Of a stretch of DNA of 64,000 nucleotides, positions 44,524-52,622 are shown piece by piece. Both the position numbers and the translations under genes were made by a program. Under the pieces are notes generated by a model, which searched no databases, was not told the origin of the DNA, and worked only from the letters and a program-made list of their open reading frames with translations. This DNA is from a virus, in the IMG/VR virus record IMGVR_UViG_3300042197_002762, positions 62,001 to 126,000 of that record; one strand, written 5' to 3'. Numbering within the stretch: the stretch's first letter is position 1; every line of letters begins with the position of its first letter.

Positions 44524-45056
44524 ATTTATTAGAAACATATTTATTAACTAAAAATTTTTCAGATAAAGAACGAATTCATTCTTATATTTCTAATTTTTAT
44601 AATGAAAAATTTAAATCTTTTAAAGACAAGCCAATAAAAATATTAGAAATTGGTGTTTTACAAGGTCATTCAATTAAACTTTGGGAAGACTATTTTACAA
44701 ATGCTGAAATTTTTGGAGTAGATATTGGTAATATTATAGAGCATAATTTTAGTAATCGGGTAAAAATTTTATTTCAAAATGCTTATTCTATAGAATTTAT
44801 AAAAAAGTTAGAAGAAAATTATGGAAAATTTGATATCATTATTGATGATGGCCCGCATACATTAGAAACACAACATTTTTTCTTAACGAATTATCAATCT
44901 CTATTAAAAGATTTTAATTCAATTATTATACTTGAAGATGTGTATTTTAATGCTTTTGAAATTTTAAAATCACAATTTACAGATTTTCAAATTATTGATT
45001 TGAGAGAACAAGTAAAAAATGAATATAATAGCGTAATTTTTTATAAAGAAAAATGA
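44520..45056 (+). CDS. Class I methyltransferase (Methyltransf_24-like)
   Basis: A 178-residue protein. I-L-E-I-G-V-L-Q-G-H-S is motif I, and I-F-G-V-D-I the second strand. The I-I-I-D-D-G-P-H segment and the late I-I-L-E-D-V-Y are the pattern of cephalosporin-hydroxylase-like/Methyltransf_24 proteins found in sugar clusters. The ATGA overlap on each side shows strict coupling. Confidence 0.75.
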   Translation: MNLLETYLLTKNFSDKERIHSYISNFYNEKFKSFKDKPIKILEIGVLQGHSIKLWEDYFTNAEIFGVDIGNIIEHNFSNRVKILFQNAYSIEFIKKLEENYGKFDIIIDDGPHTLETQHFFLTNYQSLLKDFNSIIILEDVYFNAFEILKSQFTDFQIIDLREQVKNEYNSVIFYKEK

Positions 45057-45892
45057 AATTAAAAAATCTATATAATTATTATGCAGATTATCTAGGCGGG
45101 GGAACAATTGTTCCAGACGAAATGGATTATCTTTTAGAGATCGTCGAATTAGTTGCTGATTATTTTTCACATTCTAAATATAATTTTTATATAACAAATA
45201 AAACAAATTTTCAACCATCAACAGAAAACAATATTGTTTTTTTAAGTGGAAGTGAACATCGTACAATGTTAGACACCGATAATTTTTTATTATGTTTTAG
45301 TAATTTTTTGCTTAATTCAAATGATAAAAGGTATTTACCATTCCCACTGGGATTAAATAAATTTATTAATAAAACTATCAAAAATGGAATAGATTTGGTT
45401 CCATTCAAAGAAAGAAAGTATGATTGTTTTTTTGCAGGATTTATACACCCATCTAGATTTGAATTTGTTAATGCTATTAAAAAATTAAATACAAATAATT
45501 ATTTTCATTTTTCAACAGGTAATAATCTTCAAACTTTTGAGCAAGACTTAAAACCAGAAGATTATTTAAGTATAGCTGCAAATTCTAAAATAATGTTATG
45601 CCCTGCTGGTGGACTACACACAACTTCATACAGATATTTTGAGTCATTGTATTGCAAAAATATTGCAATTTATCCTAAAAATGGGGCACATTCTATTTTC
45701 TTTGAAAAACAAAATCCATTAGCATTCTCTATTAATTCTTGGAATGATATTAATGACGATTTAATTAAAGAACTAATAGAAGAATATCAAAATAGAGAAC
45801 GTCATTTAGAAATTTATTTTAAACATATTACTTCTAAAATAGGCGTTGCTCAGTTTATTATAAAATCAATTGAAAATTTAAATGAAATTTAA
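45053..45892 (+). CDS. Exostosin-like (GT47-type) glycosyltransferase
   Basis: A 279-residue protein. The region about 125-235 has Y-D-C-F-F-A-G, a middle helix, then L-C-P-A-G-G-L-H-T-T-S-Y-R-Y-F-E-S-L-Y-C-K-N-I-A-I-Y-P. This equals the exostosin signature 'L.P.G....S.R..EA...G.IPV'. It probably lengthens or branches the same glycan as its neighbours. Overlaps the nuclease gene by 11 bases. Confidence 0.65.
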   Translation: MKLKNLYNYYADYLGGGTIVPDEMDYLLEIVELVADYFSHSKYNFYITNKTNFQPSTENNIVFLSGSEHRTMLDTDNFLLCFSNFLLNSNDKRYLPFPLGLNKFINKTIKNGIDLVPFKERKYDCFFAGFIHPSRFEFVNAIKKLNTNNYFHFSTGNNLQTFEQDLKPEDYLSIAANSKIMLCPAGGLHTTSYRYFESLYCKNIAIYPKNGAHSIFFEKQNPLAFSINSWNDINDDLIKELIEEYQNRERHLEIYFKHITSKIGVAQFIIKSIENLNEI

Positions 45893-46295
45893 AAATATTT
45901 TTGGTAAAGAAGTTAACAAAACAATCAACAAATTTTTAGTTGATTGGAATAAGCCTTGTAAAAGCAAAGTACAATTTAATGTCAAAAAATTCTTTGAACA
46001 TTGCTGGGATACTCACGTTGTCGTTGAAGAGTTTCCCGTTTTCGGAACGCGCATGAAATGTGATCTTATTAATTTTACAAAAAAAATTGCAGTAGAAACA
46101 CATGGCCTTCAACATGATAAATTTGTAAAACATTTTCATAAAACTAAAACTGGATTTAAAAACAGTGTTAAAAGAGATTTGCAGAAATATCAATGGTTAG
46201 AAATGAATGGATTTCGTATTATTGAAATATTTGAAAATGAACTTATCAGTTTGTCGCCAGAATGGATAAAAGAAAAATTTGATATAGATATTTAA
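45882..46295 (+). CDS. DUF559/Vsr-like PD-(D/E)XK endonuclease
   Basis: A 137-residue protein. The core has D61 at the end of R-M-K-C-D, then the strand K-I-A-V-E72-T-H74-G-L-Q-H78, then a basic helix with K-R-D-L-Q-K-Y-Q-W-L-E-M-N-G-F-R-I-I-E-I-F. This order and the E-x-H-G-x-x-H motif are typical of DUF559/Vsr-type nucleases, where the DxK lysine is replaced. It may be a repair or resolvase-like enzyme, or a remnant homing nuclease that landed in the glycan operon. No intron is seen nearby. Confidence 0.65.
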   Translation: MKFKNIFGKEVNKTINKFLVDWNKPCKSKVQFNVKKFFEHCWDTHVVVEEFPVFGTRMKCDLINFTKKIAVETHGLQHDKFVKHFHKTKTGFKNSVKRDLQKYQWLEMNGFRIIEIFENELISLSPEWIKEKFDIDI

Positions 46296-46296
46296 T

Positions 46297-46818
46297 ATGG
46301 AATATCTTGATAAACCTGTATTCACAAATAATAAAGCTTTTTATGATAAGCGTGGTGTTTTTGTACCCTTATCTTTAAGCTCTCATCTAACATGGTTACA
46401 ATCTAATATCTCTGTAAATTTAAAATCATTTACTTTAAGAGGTTTGCATTTCCAACATAAACCTTATGAACAGTCAAAACTTATAAAAGTAATTAATGGG
46501 TCAATTATCGATTTTATAACTGATCTTGATCCAAAATCAGAAACATTTTTAAAAATAAAAATGTTTACGATGAAACCTGGAGATGAATTATATATACCCA
46601 AAAATTATGCCCATGGTTTTTTGACTTTAGAAAAAAATACAATTGTTCAATATTTAGTAAATAATATTTACAATCCAGATTCAGAAGGAGTGATTCCTTG
46701 GGTAAAATTTCCAGAATTACTTCAAGAATTTCAAAAAATAGAAAACTTTTCTATAAAAGATGTTGTAATAAAAGATAGAGATTTAATAGCCAAAAATTTT
46801 GATAAAAATTTAGCTTGA
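46297..46818 (+). CDS. dTDP-4-dehydrorhamnose 3,5-epimerase-like protein (RmlC)
   Basis: A 173-residue cupin. The R48-G-L-H51-F-Q53 motif carries the catalytic His, and K-L-I-K-V-I-N-G-S-I-I-D, K-P-G-D-E-L-Y-I-P and A-H-G-F-L-T-L are the following cupin strands. It epimerises a 4-keto-6-deoxy sugar nucleotide. With GDP-mannose dehydratase nearby, the substrate may be a GDP- or dTDP-linked keto sugar; RmlA, B and D are not in the window. TAATATG junction upstream. Confidence 0.8.
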   Translation: MEYLDKPVFTNNKAFYDKRGVFVPLSLSSHLTWLQSNISVNLKSFTLRGLHFQHKPYEQSKLIKVINGSIIDFITDLDPKSETFLKIKMFTMKPGDELYIPKNYAHGFLTLEKNTIVQYLVNNIYNPDSEGVIPWVKFPELLQEFQKIENFSIKDVVIKDRDLIAKNFDKNLA

Positions 46819-46843
46819 ATATCAAATTAAGTTAGGCTATCAT
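46815..46843 (+). promoter_or_regulatory. Leaderless promoter of the dNMP kinase gene
   Basis: TTGAAT (46815-46820), a 17-base spacer beginning ATCAAATTAA, and TATCAT (46838-46843), exactly six bases before the ATG at 46850. The -35 overlaps the stop region of the upstream gene. Confidence 0.75.
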
Positions 46844-46849
46844 ATATGT

Positions 46850-47446
46850 ATGAGCGTATTGTATATTGGAATAGCTGGTGTTGCCAGATCTGGTAAAGAT
46901 AGTTTAGCACTTGAAATAGAAAATCTTATTAGGGCTTCTAAAGGCCTGACTATATATAGAACTTCTTTGGCACAACCTCTTAAAGAAGATTGCAAAGATT
47001 TTATTAAAGATTATCTTGGGCTAAATGTGTTCACAGATAAGAATGAAGAAAAAGCAACTTTTCGTGAATTTCTTGTTTGGTATGGTAAAGTAAAGCGTCA
47101 ACAAACAGAAGGTAAGTATTGGACAAATTTAGTAGACCAAAGGGTTGAAAAGTTTCAGCCTGATGTTTGTATTATTCCCGATGTTCGTTATCAGCAATAC
47201 GAAGGAGATGAAGTTAGTTGGCTTAAAGCAAAAGAGAATAATATCCTTATTCATTTGCAAAGAATTGCAACTAATGGTGAAATAGTCCCACCCGCAAACA
47301 TGGATGAATCAATTAATGATTCAATCATTCAAAACAGCGCAGACTATAAAATAGTTTGGCCAACATTTACCGATGAAAATAAACAGGAAAATATGAGAGA
47401 GTTTGCCGAAAAAGCTTTCAATGCGGTAATTAAAGATAAACTTTAA
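46850..47446 (+). CDS. Deoxynucleoside monophosphate kinase-like protein
   Basis: A 198-residue P-loop kinase. G-V-A-R-S-G-K-D-S (10-18) is the Walker A, and the lid region R-Q-Q-T-E-G-K-Y-W-T-N, followed by D-V-R-Y-Q-Q-Y, resembles T4 gp1-type dNMP kinases. It would phosphorylate dNMPs for the replication genes just downstream. It starts a new transcription unit with a leaderless promoter, followed through TAATATG by the helicase. Confidence 0.75.
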   Translation: MSVLYIGIAGVARSGKDSLALEIENLIRASKGLTIYRTSLAQPLKEDCKDFIKDYLGLNVFTDKNEEKATFREFLVWYGKVKRQQTEGKYWTNLVDQRVEKFQPDVCIIPDVRYQQYEGDEVSWLKAKENNILIHLQRIATNGEIVPPANMDESINDSIIQNSADYKIVWPTFTDENKQENMREFAEKAFNAVIKDKL

Positions 47447-47447
47447 T

Positions 47448-48920
47448 ATGAATTCAATTCGTAGCGCACTCGTCGAAAAGCACGTTCTTGCTGGATTTTT
47501 AAAATATCCACAAATATATTTTGAAGTTTCTCATTTTATTAATGAGGATGATTTTTCGAATGGTCATAAATCTATCTTTAGTGTTATAAAAGGTCAGATT
47601 ATGAATAACCTTCCTCTTGATCCTGTTATTGTAGCAGAAAAAATTAAAAACCTTGGCATTACTTTAAAACAAGATTTTAATATATTTGATTATATTGAAA
47701 GTATTGGTTTCTTAAAAATAAGTCAAAAATCTCTTTATGAAGCTTGTAAAGATTTAAAAAAAATAACTATTCGTAGAGAAGTGGCAGAAACTGCAACCAT
47801 GATTGCAGAAGCTATGGAAAATTCTGGAAATCTTTCTTCAGACGAAATTATTTCGTTGGCAGATAAAATGTATAATGAAAGAATTAATGCTTATGATTTA
47901 GAATCCAATCCAGAAGATCTTTTCTGTGACATCGAACGAATGGTTGAAGAAAGAGCTAATAATCCTATTCTTGAAACTGGATATTTAACACCATATAAAA
48001 TATTTAATAAAATGTATGGAGGCTTAAGACCTGGGGAGCTTTATGCATGGGTAAGTCGTCCAAAACACGGCAAAAGCACAATTCTTAGCGATATTTGTTC
48101 TAAAGCCAGTTTAATTAATCCGAACATGCAAGCTCTTATTTTAGATACAGAAATGCAGACTAATGTAATTCGCTTTCGTATTGCAAGTAGTATTACTGGT
48201 ATTCCTATGTGGTGGCTTGAAACAGGCAACTTTAAAAACAATAAAGAATTACTTGCCAAATGGAATAGTAAAAAATCTGAACTGGCGAAAGCACAAGGCA
48301 AAGTTCAACATTTGCAAGTCGCTGGAAAACCAGTTTCAGAAATTGAATCTATTGTCCAAAGATGGTATTTAGGGCAAGTTGGTCGTGGGAACCCTGCAAT
48401 AGTTGTTTATGATTATATTAAACTCACCGGAGAAATCGAAAAAGGAAAACAAGAGTATCAACTTATTGGTGATAAAGTTGATAGACTAAAAGAACTTTCT
48501 GTACGTTTAAATATACCTATTTTAACAGCTTGTCAATTAAATCGTAGCGCAGAAAATGGCGCTGATGATTCTAGTGCTATTGCACAGTCGGATCGTCTTC
48601 AATGGTTCGCTGCATATGTGGGTATTTTTAGACGTAAGACTCTTGAAGAACAGGCTGAAGATGGTGCACAGTTTGGGACTCATAAAATGATTGAGCTTGC
48701 ATCTCGTTATCAAGGTCAGCATGCTCATGGTCATAACGATCTTGTTCGCGTTATGGAAAATAATCGCCCTGTTTATCGTAAAAATTTTATTTCATTTAAT
48801 GTAGATAATTTTCACGTCGAAGAAAAAGGCACTCTTCAAGATATTGTTAATCACCAAAATGGGGTAAATGTGAATATTTTTGATCGTCCGAATAACGAAC
48901 CTCAAGAAGAAATCATATGA
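47448..48920 (+). CDS. DnaB-like replicative helicase
   Basis: A 490-residue protein. Residues 1-110 form a DnaB-type N-terminal helical domain. The RecA-like motor has Walker A S-R-P-K-H-G-K-S-T (203-211), a following L-I-L-D-T-E-M motif, Walker B A-I-V-V-Y-D-Y-I (about 318), a Q-L-N-R-S motif (about 358) and a late A-S-R-Y-Q-G-Q segment in the arginine-finger position. It unwinds DNA at the fork and overlaps the primase gene by 4 bases (ATGA). Confidence 0.88.
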   Translation: MNSIRSALVEKHVLAGFLKYPQIYFEVSHFINEDDFSNGHKSIFSVIKGQIMNNLPLDPVIVAEKIKNLGITLKQDFNIFDYIESIGFLKISQKSLYEACKDLKKITIRREVAETATMIAEAMENSGNLSSDEIISLADKMYNERINAYDLESNPEDLFCDIERMVEERANNPILETGYLTPYKIFNKMYGGLRPGELYAWVSRPKHGKSTILSDICSKASLINPNMQALILDTEMQTNVIRFRIASSITGIPMWWLETGNFKNNKELLAKWNSKKSELAKAQGKVQHLQVAGKPVSEIESIVQRWYLGQVGRGNPAIVVYDYIKLTGEIEKGKQEYQLIGDKVDRLKELSVRLNIPILTACQLNRSAENGADDSSAIAQSDRLQWFAAYVGIFRRKTLEEQAEDGAQFGTHKMIELASRYQGQHAHGHNDLVRVMENNRPVYRKNFISFNVDNFHVEEKGTLQDIVNHQNGVNVNIFDRPNNEPQEEII

Positions 48921-49813
48921 AACTTTTAGAACTCCTAAAAGATGCTGGGTGTAATCCTAGAAATTATGGTACTTATCTTACTTGTACTGCTCGCTATCGT
49001 GGTGGCGATGACCCTGGATCAGTAGGCATTTATTTACAAAACAATATTGTAAAAGATTTTGTAACAGGGCATGTATTTTCTTTAGAAGAGTTTCTTAAAC
49101 TTACTCTTAAATTAAAAGATATAAAACAAGTAGAACAAATTTTAGAAGATAAAGCAAAATATTATTGCGGATTCAATAATGATATTGAAGACCCATTAAA
49201 TAAAAGTATTAAGTATTATTCATATGATGATATAGTAAATTTAAAACAGGATGGATCATATTGGAACAATCGTAATATTAGCGATGAAACATTAAAAGTT
49301 TTTGAAGGTGGTTTATGTACAGAAGGTAAAATGTTCCAAAGGTATGTATTTCCGATTCTTGATGCTCGTAAAAAAATTCAAGGATTTTCTGGGCGCGATG
49401 TTACTGGAAAATCTAAGATTAAATGGAAACATATAGGAAAAAAAAATGAATGGGCCTATCCTTTTATATTTAATCATCAAATTATTAGAGAACTAAAACA
49501 ACTTATACTTGTAGAAAGTATTGGAGATATGCTTTCTCTTTGGGAGAGTGGTATTAAAAATACTGGAATAACTTTCGGGACCGAGGCTGGTGGAGGTTTA
49601 TTAAAAGCGATTACGCGCCTTAATCCCGAAAAAATAATCATTGCTACCAACAATGATGAAAACAGGGCGGGGCAAAAAGCGGCTACGAGAATACGCTCAA
49701 CACTCATAGATTCGTTTTTTGACCCCGCCCAAATTCATATTTACCACCCATTTAAAAATGATTTTGGTGATCAAACAGTCGAAGAAAACAAGGAGTGGTA
49801 TTCTAGCCTATGA
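48917..49813 (+). CDS. DNA primase (Toprim), zinc domain degenerate
   Basis: A 298-residue protein, short for DnaG. Residues 20-50 retain the strand pattern of the CHC2 zinc domain (C-T-A-R-Y-R-G-G-D, then N-I-V-K-D-F) but not the C/H set. Residues 140-175 match the primase core start (F-P-I-L-D-A-R-K-K-I-Q-G-F-S-G-R). Toprim has the glutamate E200 (L-I-L-V-E-S-I-G-D) and D247-E-N249 in place of D-x-D. It overlaps helicase and deaminase genes, so helicase-primase are coupled as in a primosome. Confidence 0.75.
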   Translation: MKLLELLKDAGCNPRNYGTYLTCTARYRGGDDPGSVGIYLQNNIVKDFVTGHVFSLEEFLKLTLKLKDIKQVEQILEDKAKYYCGFNNDIEDPLNKSIKYYSYDDIVNLKQDGSYWNNRNISDETLKVFEGGLCTEGKMFQRYVFPILDARKKIQGFSGRDVTGKSKIKWKHIGKKNEWAYPFIFNHQIIRELKQLILVESIGDMLSLWESGIKNTGITFGTEAGGGLLKAITRLNPEKIIIATNNDENRAGQKAATRIRSTLIDSFFDPAQIHIYHPFKNDFGDQTVEENKEWYSSL

Positions 49814-50232
49814 GAAGCAACTGGAATGAACATGCAATGAATTTAGCTGCGATAGCAATGCAGAGATCAGAAGATCCTTTTCAAAAGGTAGGCGCTTGTG
49901 TTTTAGGTCACCATAATGAAGTTTTAGCTGTAGCTTATAATGGACTTGCCGCTGGCGTTAATGTTACTCCAGAATTTTGGAGAGATCGTGATGCAAGACG
50001 GCCATACATGATTCATGCTGAAAGCAATGCTCTTGCTCGAATTAAAATGGGAGAAGGCAAATTATTAGCTTGTACTTTACTTCCATGTTCAGCATGTGCT
50101 ACCAATATTGCTGCATATGGAATCAAAGAAGTTATCTTTAAAGATATTTATAATAGAGACACAAAATCCATAGATATTTTTAAATTTTATGGGATTTCTT
50201 GTACACAAGTAGATCCTACATATCCATTATGA
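49810..50232 (+). CDS. dCMP deaminase
   Basis: A 140-residue protein. The zinc site is H69-A-E71 plus P92-C93-S-A-C96, and G-x-x-N-G L-A-A-G near 42-49 is the usual substrate region. It turns dCMP into dUMP, the substrate for the ThyX encoded at 61313. ATGA overlaps at both ends place it in the replication operon. Confidence 0.9.
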   Translation: MRSNWNEHAMNLAAIAMQRSEDPFQKVGACVLGHHNEVLAVAYNGLAAGVNVTPEFWRDRDARRPYMIHAESNALARIKMGEGKLLACTLLPCSACATNIAAYGIKEVIFKDIYNRDTKSIDIFKFYGISCTQVDPTYPL

Positions 50233-51221
50233 GTGAATTAGTTAAACTTTCAGCTAGTAGAATCAAGACATTACAATCATGTTCTTGGATGTATTATTGT
50301 AATTATAATCTTCGATTACCGCAAAAAAATAACTCTGGTGCGATGCGCGGGACTGTGGCGCATTTAATCTTTGAGGTCTTGGCCAATCCTCGACACGAGC
50401 ATTACGTTAAAAAAATTGTAAAAAGCAAAACGTGCCTCAAACAGCCAGCTATTTTTAGATTAATTATAAAGGCTGCCAAGCGCGAAGGGTTAGACCTAGA
50501 CGAAATGGTTCCGCCTCTAAAGAAAAGCGGTCAAGAAATCACCAATCTTAAATGTATAGATGAAATGATTCTTGTCGGATTAAAATTTGATTTTATTGGA
50601 GACTCAAAACTAATTGGTTCAGAATGGGAATTTGATATCACAAGCGAACAGCCAAAATATCGGATTGGAGGTTTTGTTGACCGTATTTTTAAAGATAAAA
50701 AACAAATGATCATTCGTGATTTTAAATCAAGCAAGAAAGCTTTTAAAGGCGACGAGCTTGAAAGTAATTTACAAGGAATGATGTATTCATTAGCTGTTAG
50801 AAAGAAATACGAAAAACAAAAAGATGTTCTAGTTAAATTTTTGTTTCTACGTTATCCAGATGACCCAGAAAGAGAATGTCCACATTTTAGCGAAGAAGAA
50901 CTTCGAGGTTTTGAACATTACCTTGAATATATTAGTGAATATCTTAAAAACTTTGACGAGAAAAAAGCTCGTTCTAATTTTGCGGCACATGAATTTAGTA
51001 AGAAATGGATGTGTCAAACAAAGTCTGGTTGGCGTTGTCCTTATCTAAACCAAATAGAATATAAAGTTCTTTTAGATAACAACGGAAAGATTATTAAATC
51101 AATTTTTGCGAATGAAGAATTTAAAGAGAGTGATTTAAAACCAGAGTATCGAATTGAGGTAAGAAAATACGATGGATGCCCAGCTTGGAAACAAAGTAGT
51201 AATAATGATTTTGACTTTTAG
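50229..51221 (+). CDS. RecB/Cas4-like PD-(D/E)XK nuclease
   Basis: 330 residues from ATG 50229 (ATGA overlap; the TTG 30 bases upstream is rejected). The N-terminus S-A-S-R-I-K-T-L-Q-S-C-S-W-M-Y-Y-C and R-G-T-V-A-H-L-I-F-E match the RecB/Cas4 family. The active site is G-G-F-V-D-R followed by I-I-R-D-F-K-S-S-K near 160. Two N-terminal and several C-terminal cysteines (C-Q-T-K-S-G-W-R-C-P-Y and a later C-P-A-W) could hold an iron-sulphur cluster as in AddB/Cas4. A role in recombination end processing is likely. Confidence 0.8.
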   Translation: MSELVKLSASRIKTLQSCSWMYYCNYNLRLPQKNNSGAMRGTVAHLIFEVLANPRHEHYVKKIVKSKTCLKQPAIFRLIIKAAKREGLDLDEMVPPLKKSGQEITNLKCIDEMILVGLKFDFIGDSKLIGSEWEFDITSEQPKYRIGGFVDRIFKDKKQMIIRDFKSSKKAFKGDELESNLQGMMYSLAVRKKYEKQKDVLVKFLFLRYPDDPERECPHFSEEELRGFEHYLEYISEYLKNFDEKKARSNFAAHEFSKKWMCQTKSGWRCPYLNQIEYKVLLDNNGKIIKSIFANEEFKESDLKPEYRIEVRKYDGCPAWKQSSNNDFDF

Positions 51222-51239
51222 AAAAAGTTTTGATAAGAT
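51211..51239 (+). promoter_or_regulatory. Promoter in front of the polymerase gene set
   Basis: TTGACT (51211-51216), overlapping the end of the nuclease gene, a 17-base spacer and TAAGAT (51234-51239) lie eight bases before the ATG at 51248. Confidence 0.65.
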
Positions 51240-51247
51240 TCGACTTG

Positions 51248-52000
51248 ATGCTACCTATTTTTAGATCAAATTATTCTTTGACTTCTGTTTTAACGCTAGA
51301 CGCTGCGACAGAAAAAGAAAATCGTTCTCAAAATCGTCCAGATTCAATCTTTGATATTTGCAATGATTACGAATTATCTGATGTATTTATTGTTGAGAAT
51401 ACTCTAACTGGGTTGGTGGAAGCATATGAAAACGCTAAGAAAGCAAAACTTAATTTACGATTTGGTTATAGGGTTAGTGTTTGTAGAGATATCACTGATA
51501 AAACACCTGAATCAGAATTAACCGAAAGCAAATTTATTATCTTTGCCACAAAAGGTTCTTTTACAGATTTAATTAAATTGCATAATATTTCTTCAACTGA
51601 TGGAATTTATAATGGTCGCCCAAGACTTGATTTTAAAACTCTTAAAGAAAATTGGAGCAAGAATCTTGCTTTAGTAATCCCATTTTATGATTCATATGTT
51701 TATTATAATCTTTTGTATGGTCGTCAATGCGTTCCAGAATTAGATTTTACAGATCCGGTTTATCTTACAGAAGATAACGGCTTGCCATTTGATGGGCTTT
51801 TGATTAATCATATCAAAGAAACAATTAAAGATCATGAGATTATACCATCAAAAACTATTTATTATCGTGAACGAAAAGATTTTAAATCATATATGACCTA
51901 TCGTTGTATTCTTAATAGAACTACATTTCAGAAGCCAGAGTTGAGACATTTTGGTAGTCAGGAATTTTGTATGGAGGCATGGAAAGAAAATGCAAAGTAA
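51248..52000 (+). CDS. Stand-alone degenerate PHP domain of DNA polymerase III alpha
   Basis: About 250 residues from ATG 51248. The start I-F-R-S-N-Y-S-L-T-S-V aligns with the DnaE N-terminus (V-H-L-H-x-H-S-D-Y-S-L-L-D-G). The later V-F-I-V-E-N-T-L-T-G-L-V-E-A-Y and L-N-L-R-F-G-Y-R-V-S-V correspond to A-L-T-D-H-G-N-L-x-G-A-V-E-F and I-K-P-I-I-G-C-E-V-Y. The metal-binding histidines are all replaced, so the domain is probably structural. It precedes the exonuclease and polymerase proteins, overlapping the former by 11 bases. A TTG at 51230 is in frame but overlaps the promoter. Confidence 0.7.
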   Translation: MLPIFRSNYSLTSVLTLDAATEKENRSQNRPDSIFDICNDYELSDVFIVENTLTGLVEAYENAKKAKLNLRFGYRVSVCRDITDKTPESELTESKFIIFATKGSFTDLIKLHNISSTDGIYNGRPRLDFKTLKENWSKNLALVIPFYDSYVYYNLLYGRQCVPELDFTDPVYLTEDNGLPFDGLLINHIKETIKDHEIIPSKTIYYRERKDFKSYMTYRCILNRTTFQKPELRHFGSQEFCMEAWKENAK

Positions 52001-52622
52001 TCTTTTACGTTTTAATAAAAAGCAAAAATATATTGTTTTCGATACGGAAACAGAATCGTTAGCACTTGCTTTAGCTAGACCCTGGCAACTTTCTTGGTTG
52101 GTATATGAAGATCATAAAATTGTTAAAAATGAAGATCATATGCTTTATTGGAAAGACTTGAACGTATCTGCTGACGCTGCTAGGATTACTAGGTTTGATT
52201 ATAATAACTGGAAAGAGAAATCTGAAGATCCAAAAGAAGTTCTAGATCTTTTTGAAAGTTATCTTTATAACCCAGAATATCTAATTGTTGGCGCGAATCT
52301 TTTTGGTTATGATGTTTATGTTATCAATACATTGCGCCGACTTTTGGGAATGAAATCAGATTTTTCTTATCTTGATCGTGTTTTAGATATACAATGTATT
52401 CAAAAAGGTATATATATGGGATTAAAGACCATTCCAGAAAACAGAACAGCTTGGCAGTATCAAATGTATCATTATGTTAAAAAAGGTGTGAAGACTTCTG
52501 TAAAACATTTGTGTGGGCTTTATGATATTCCGTATGATGAAAGTATGGCTCACGATGCTAAATACGATAATATTTTGTGTATTCAAATTTTTCAGAAACA
52601 AATAATGACTATTGATATATGA
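51990..52622 (+). CDS. DnaQ-like 3'-5' proofreading exonuclease
   Basis: 210 residues from ATG 51990. DEDDh motifs are present: Exo I is V-F-D18-T-E20-T-E, Exo II is A-N-L-F-G-Y-D-V-Y-V, and Exo III is A-H-D-A-K-Y-D near 195-201. It lies between the PHP and polymerase proteins and overlaps the polymerase start by 4 bases (ATGA). It is therefore the probable proofreading subunit, in the same order as the exonuclease insertion in PolC, but as a free protein. Confidence 0.85.
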   Translation: MQSNLLRFNKKQKYIVFDTETESLALALARPWQLSWLVYEDHKIVKNEDHMLYWKDLNVSADAARITRFDYNNWKEKSEDPKEVLDLFESYLYNPEYLIVGANLFGYDVYVINTLRRLLGMKSDFSYLDRVLDIQCIQKGIYMGLKTIPENRTAWQYQMYHYVKKGVKTSVKHLCGLYDIPYDESMAHDAKYDNILCIQIFQKQIMTIDI

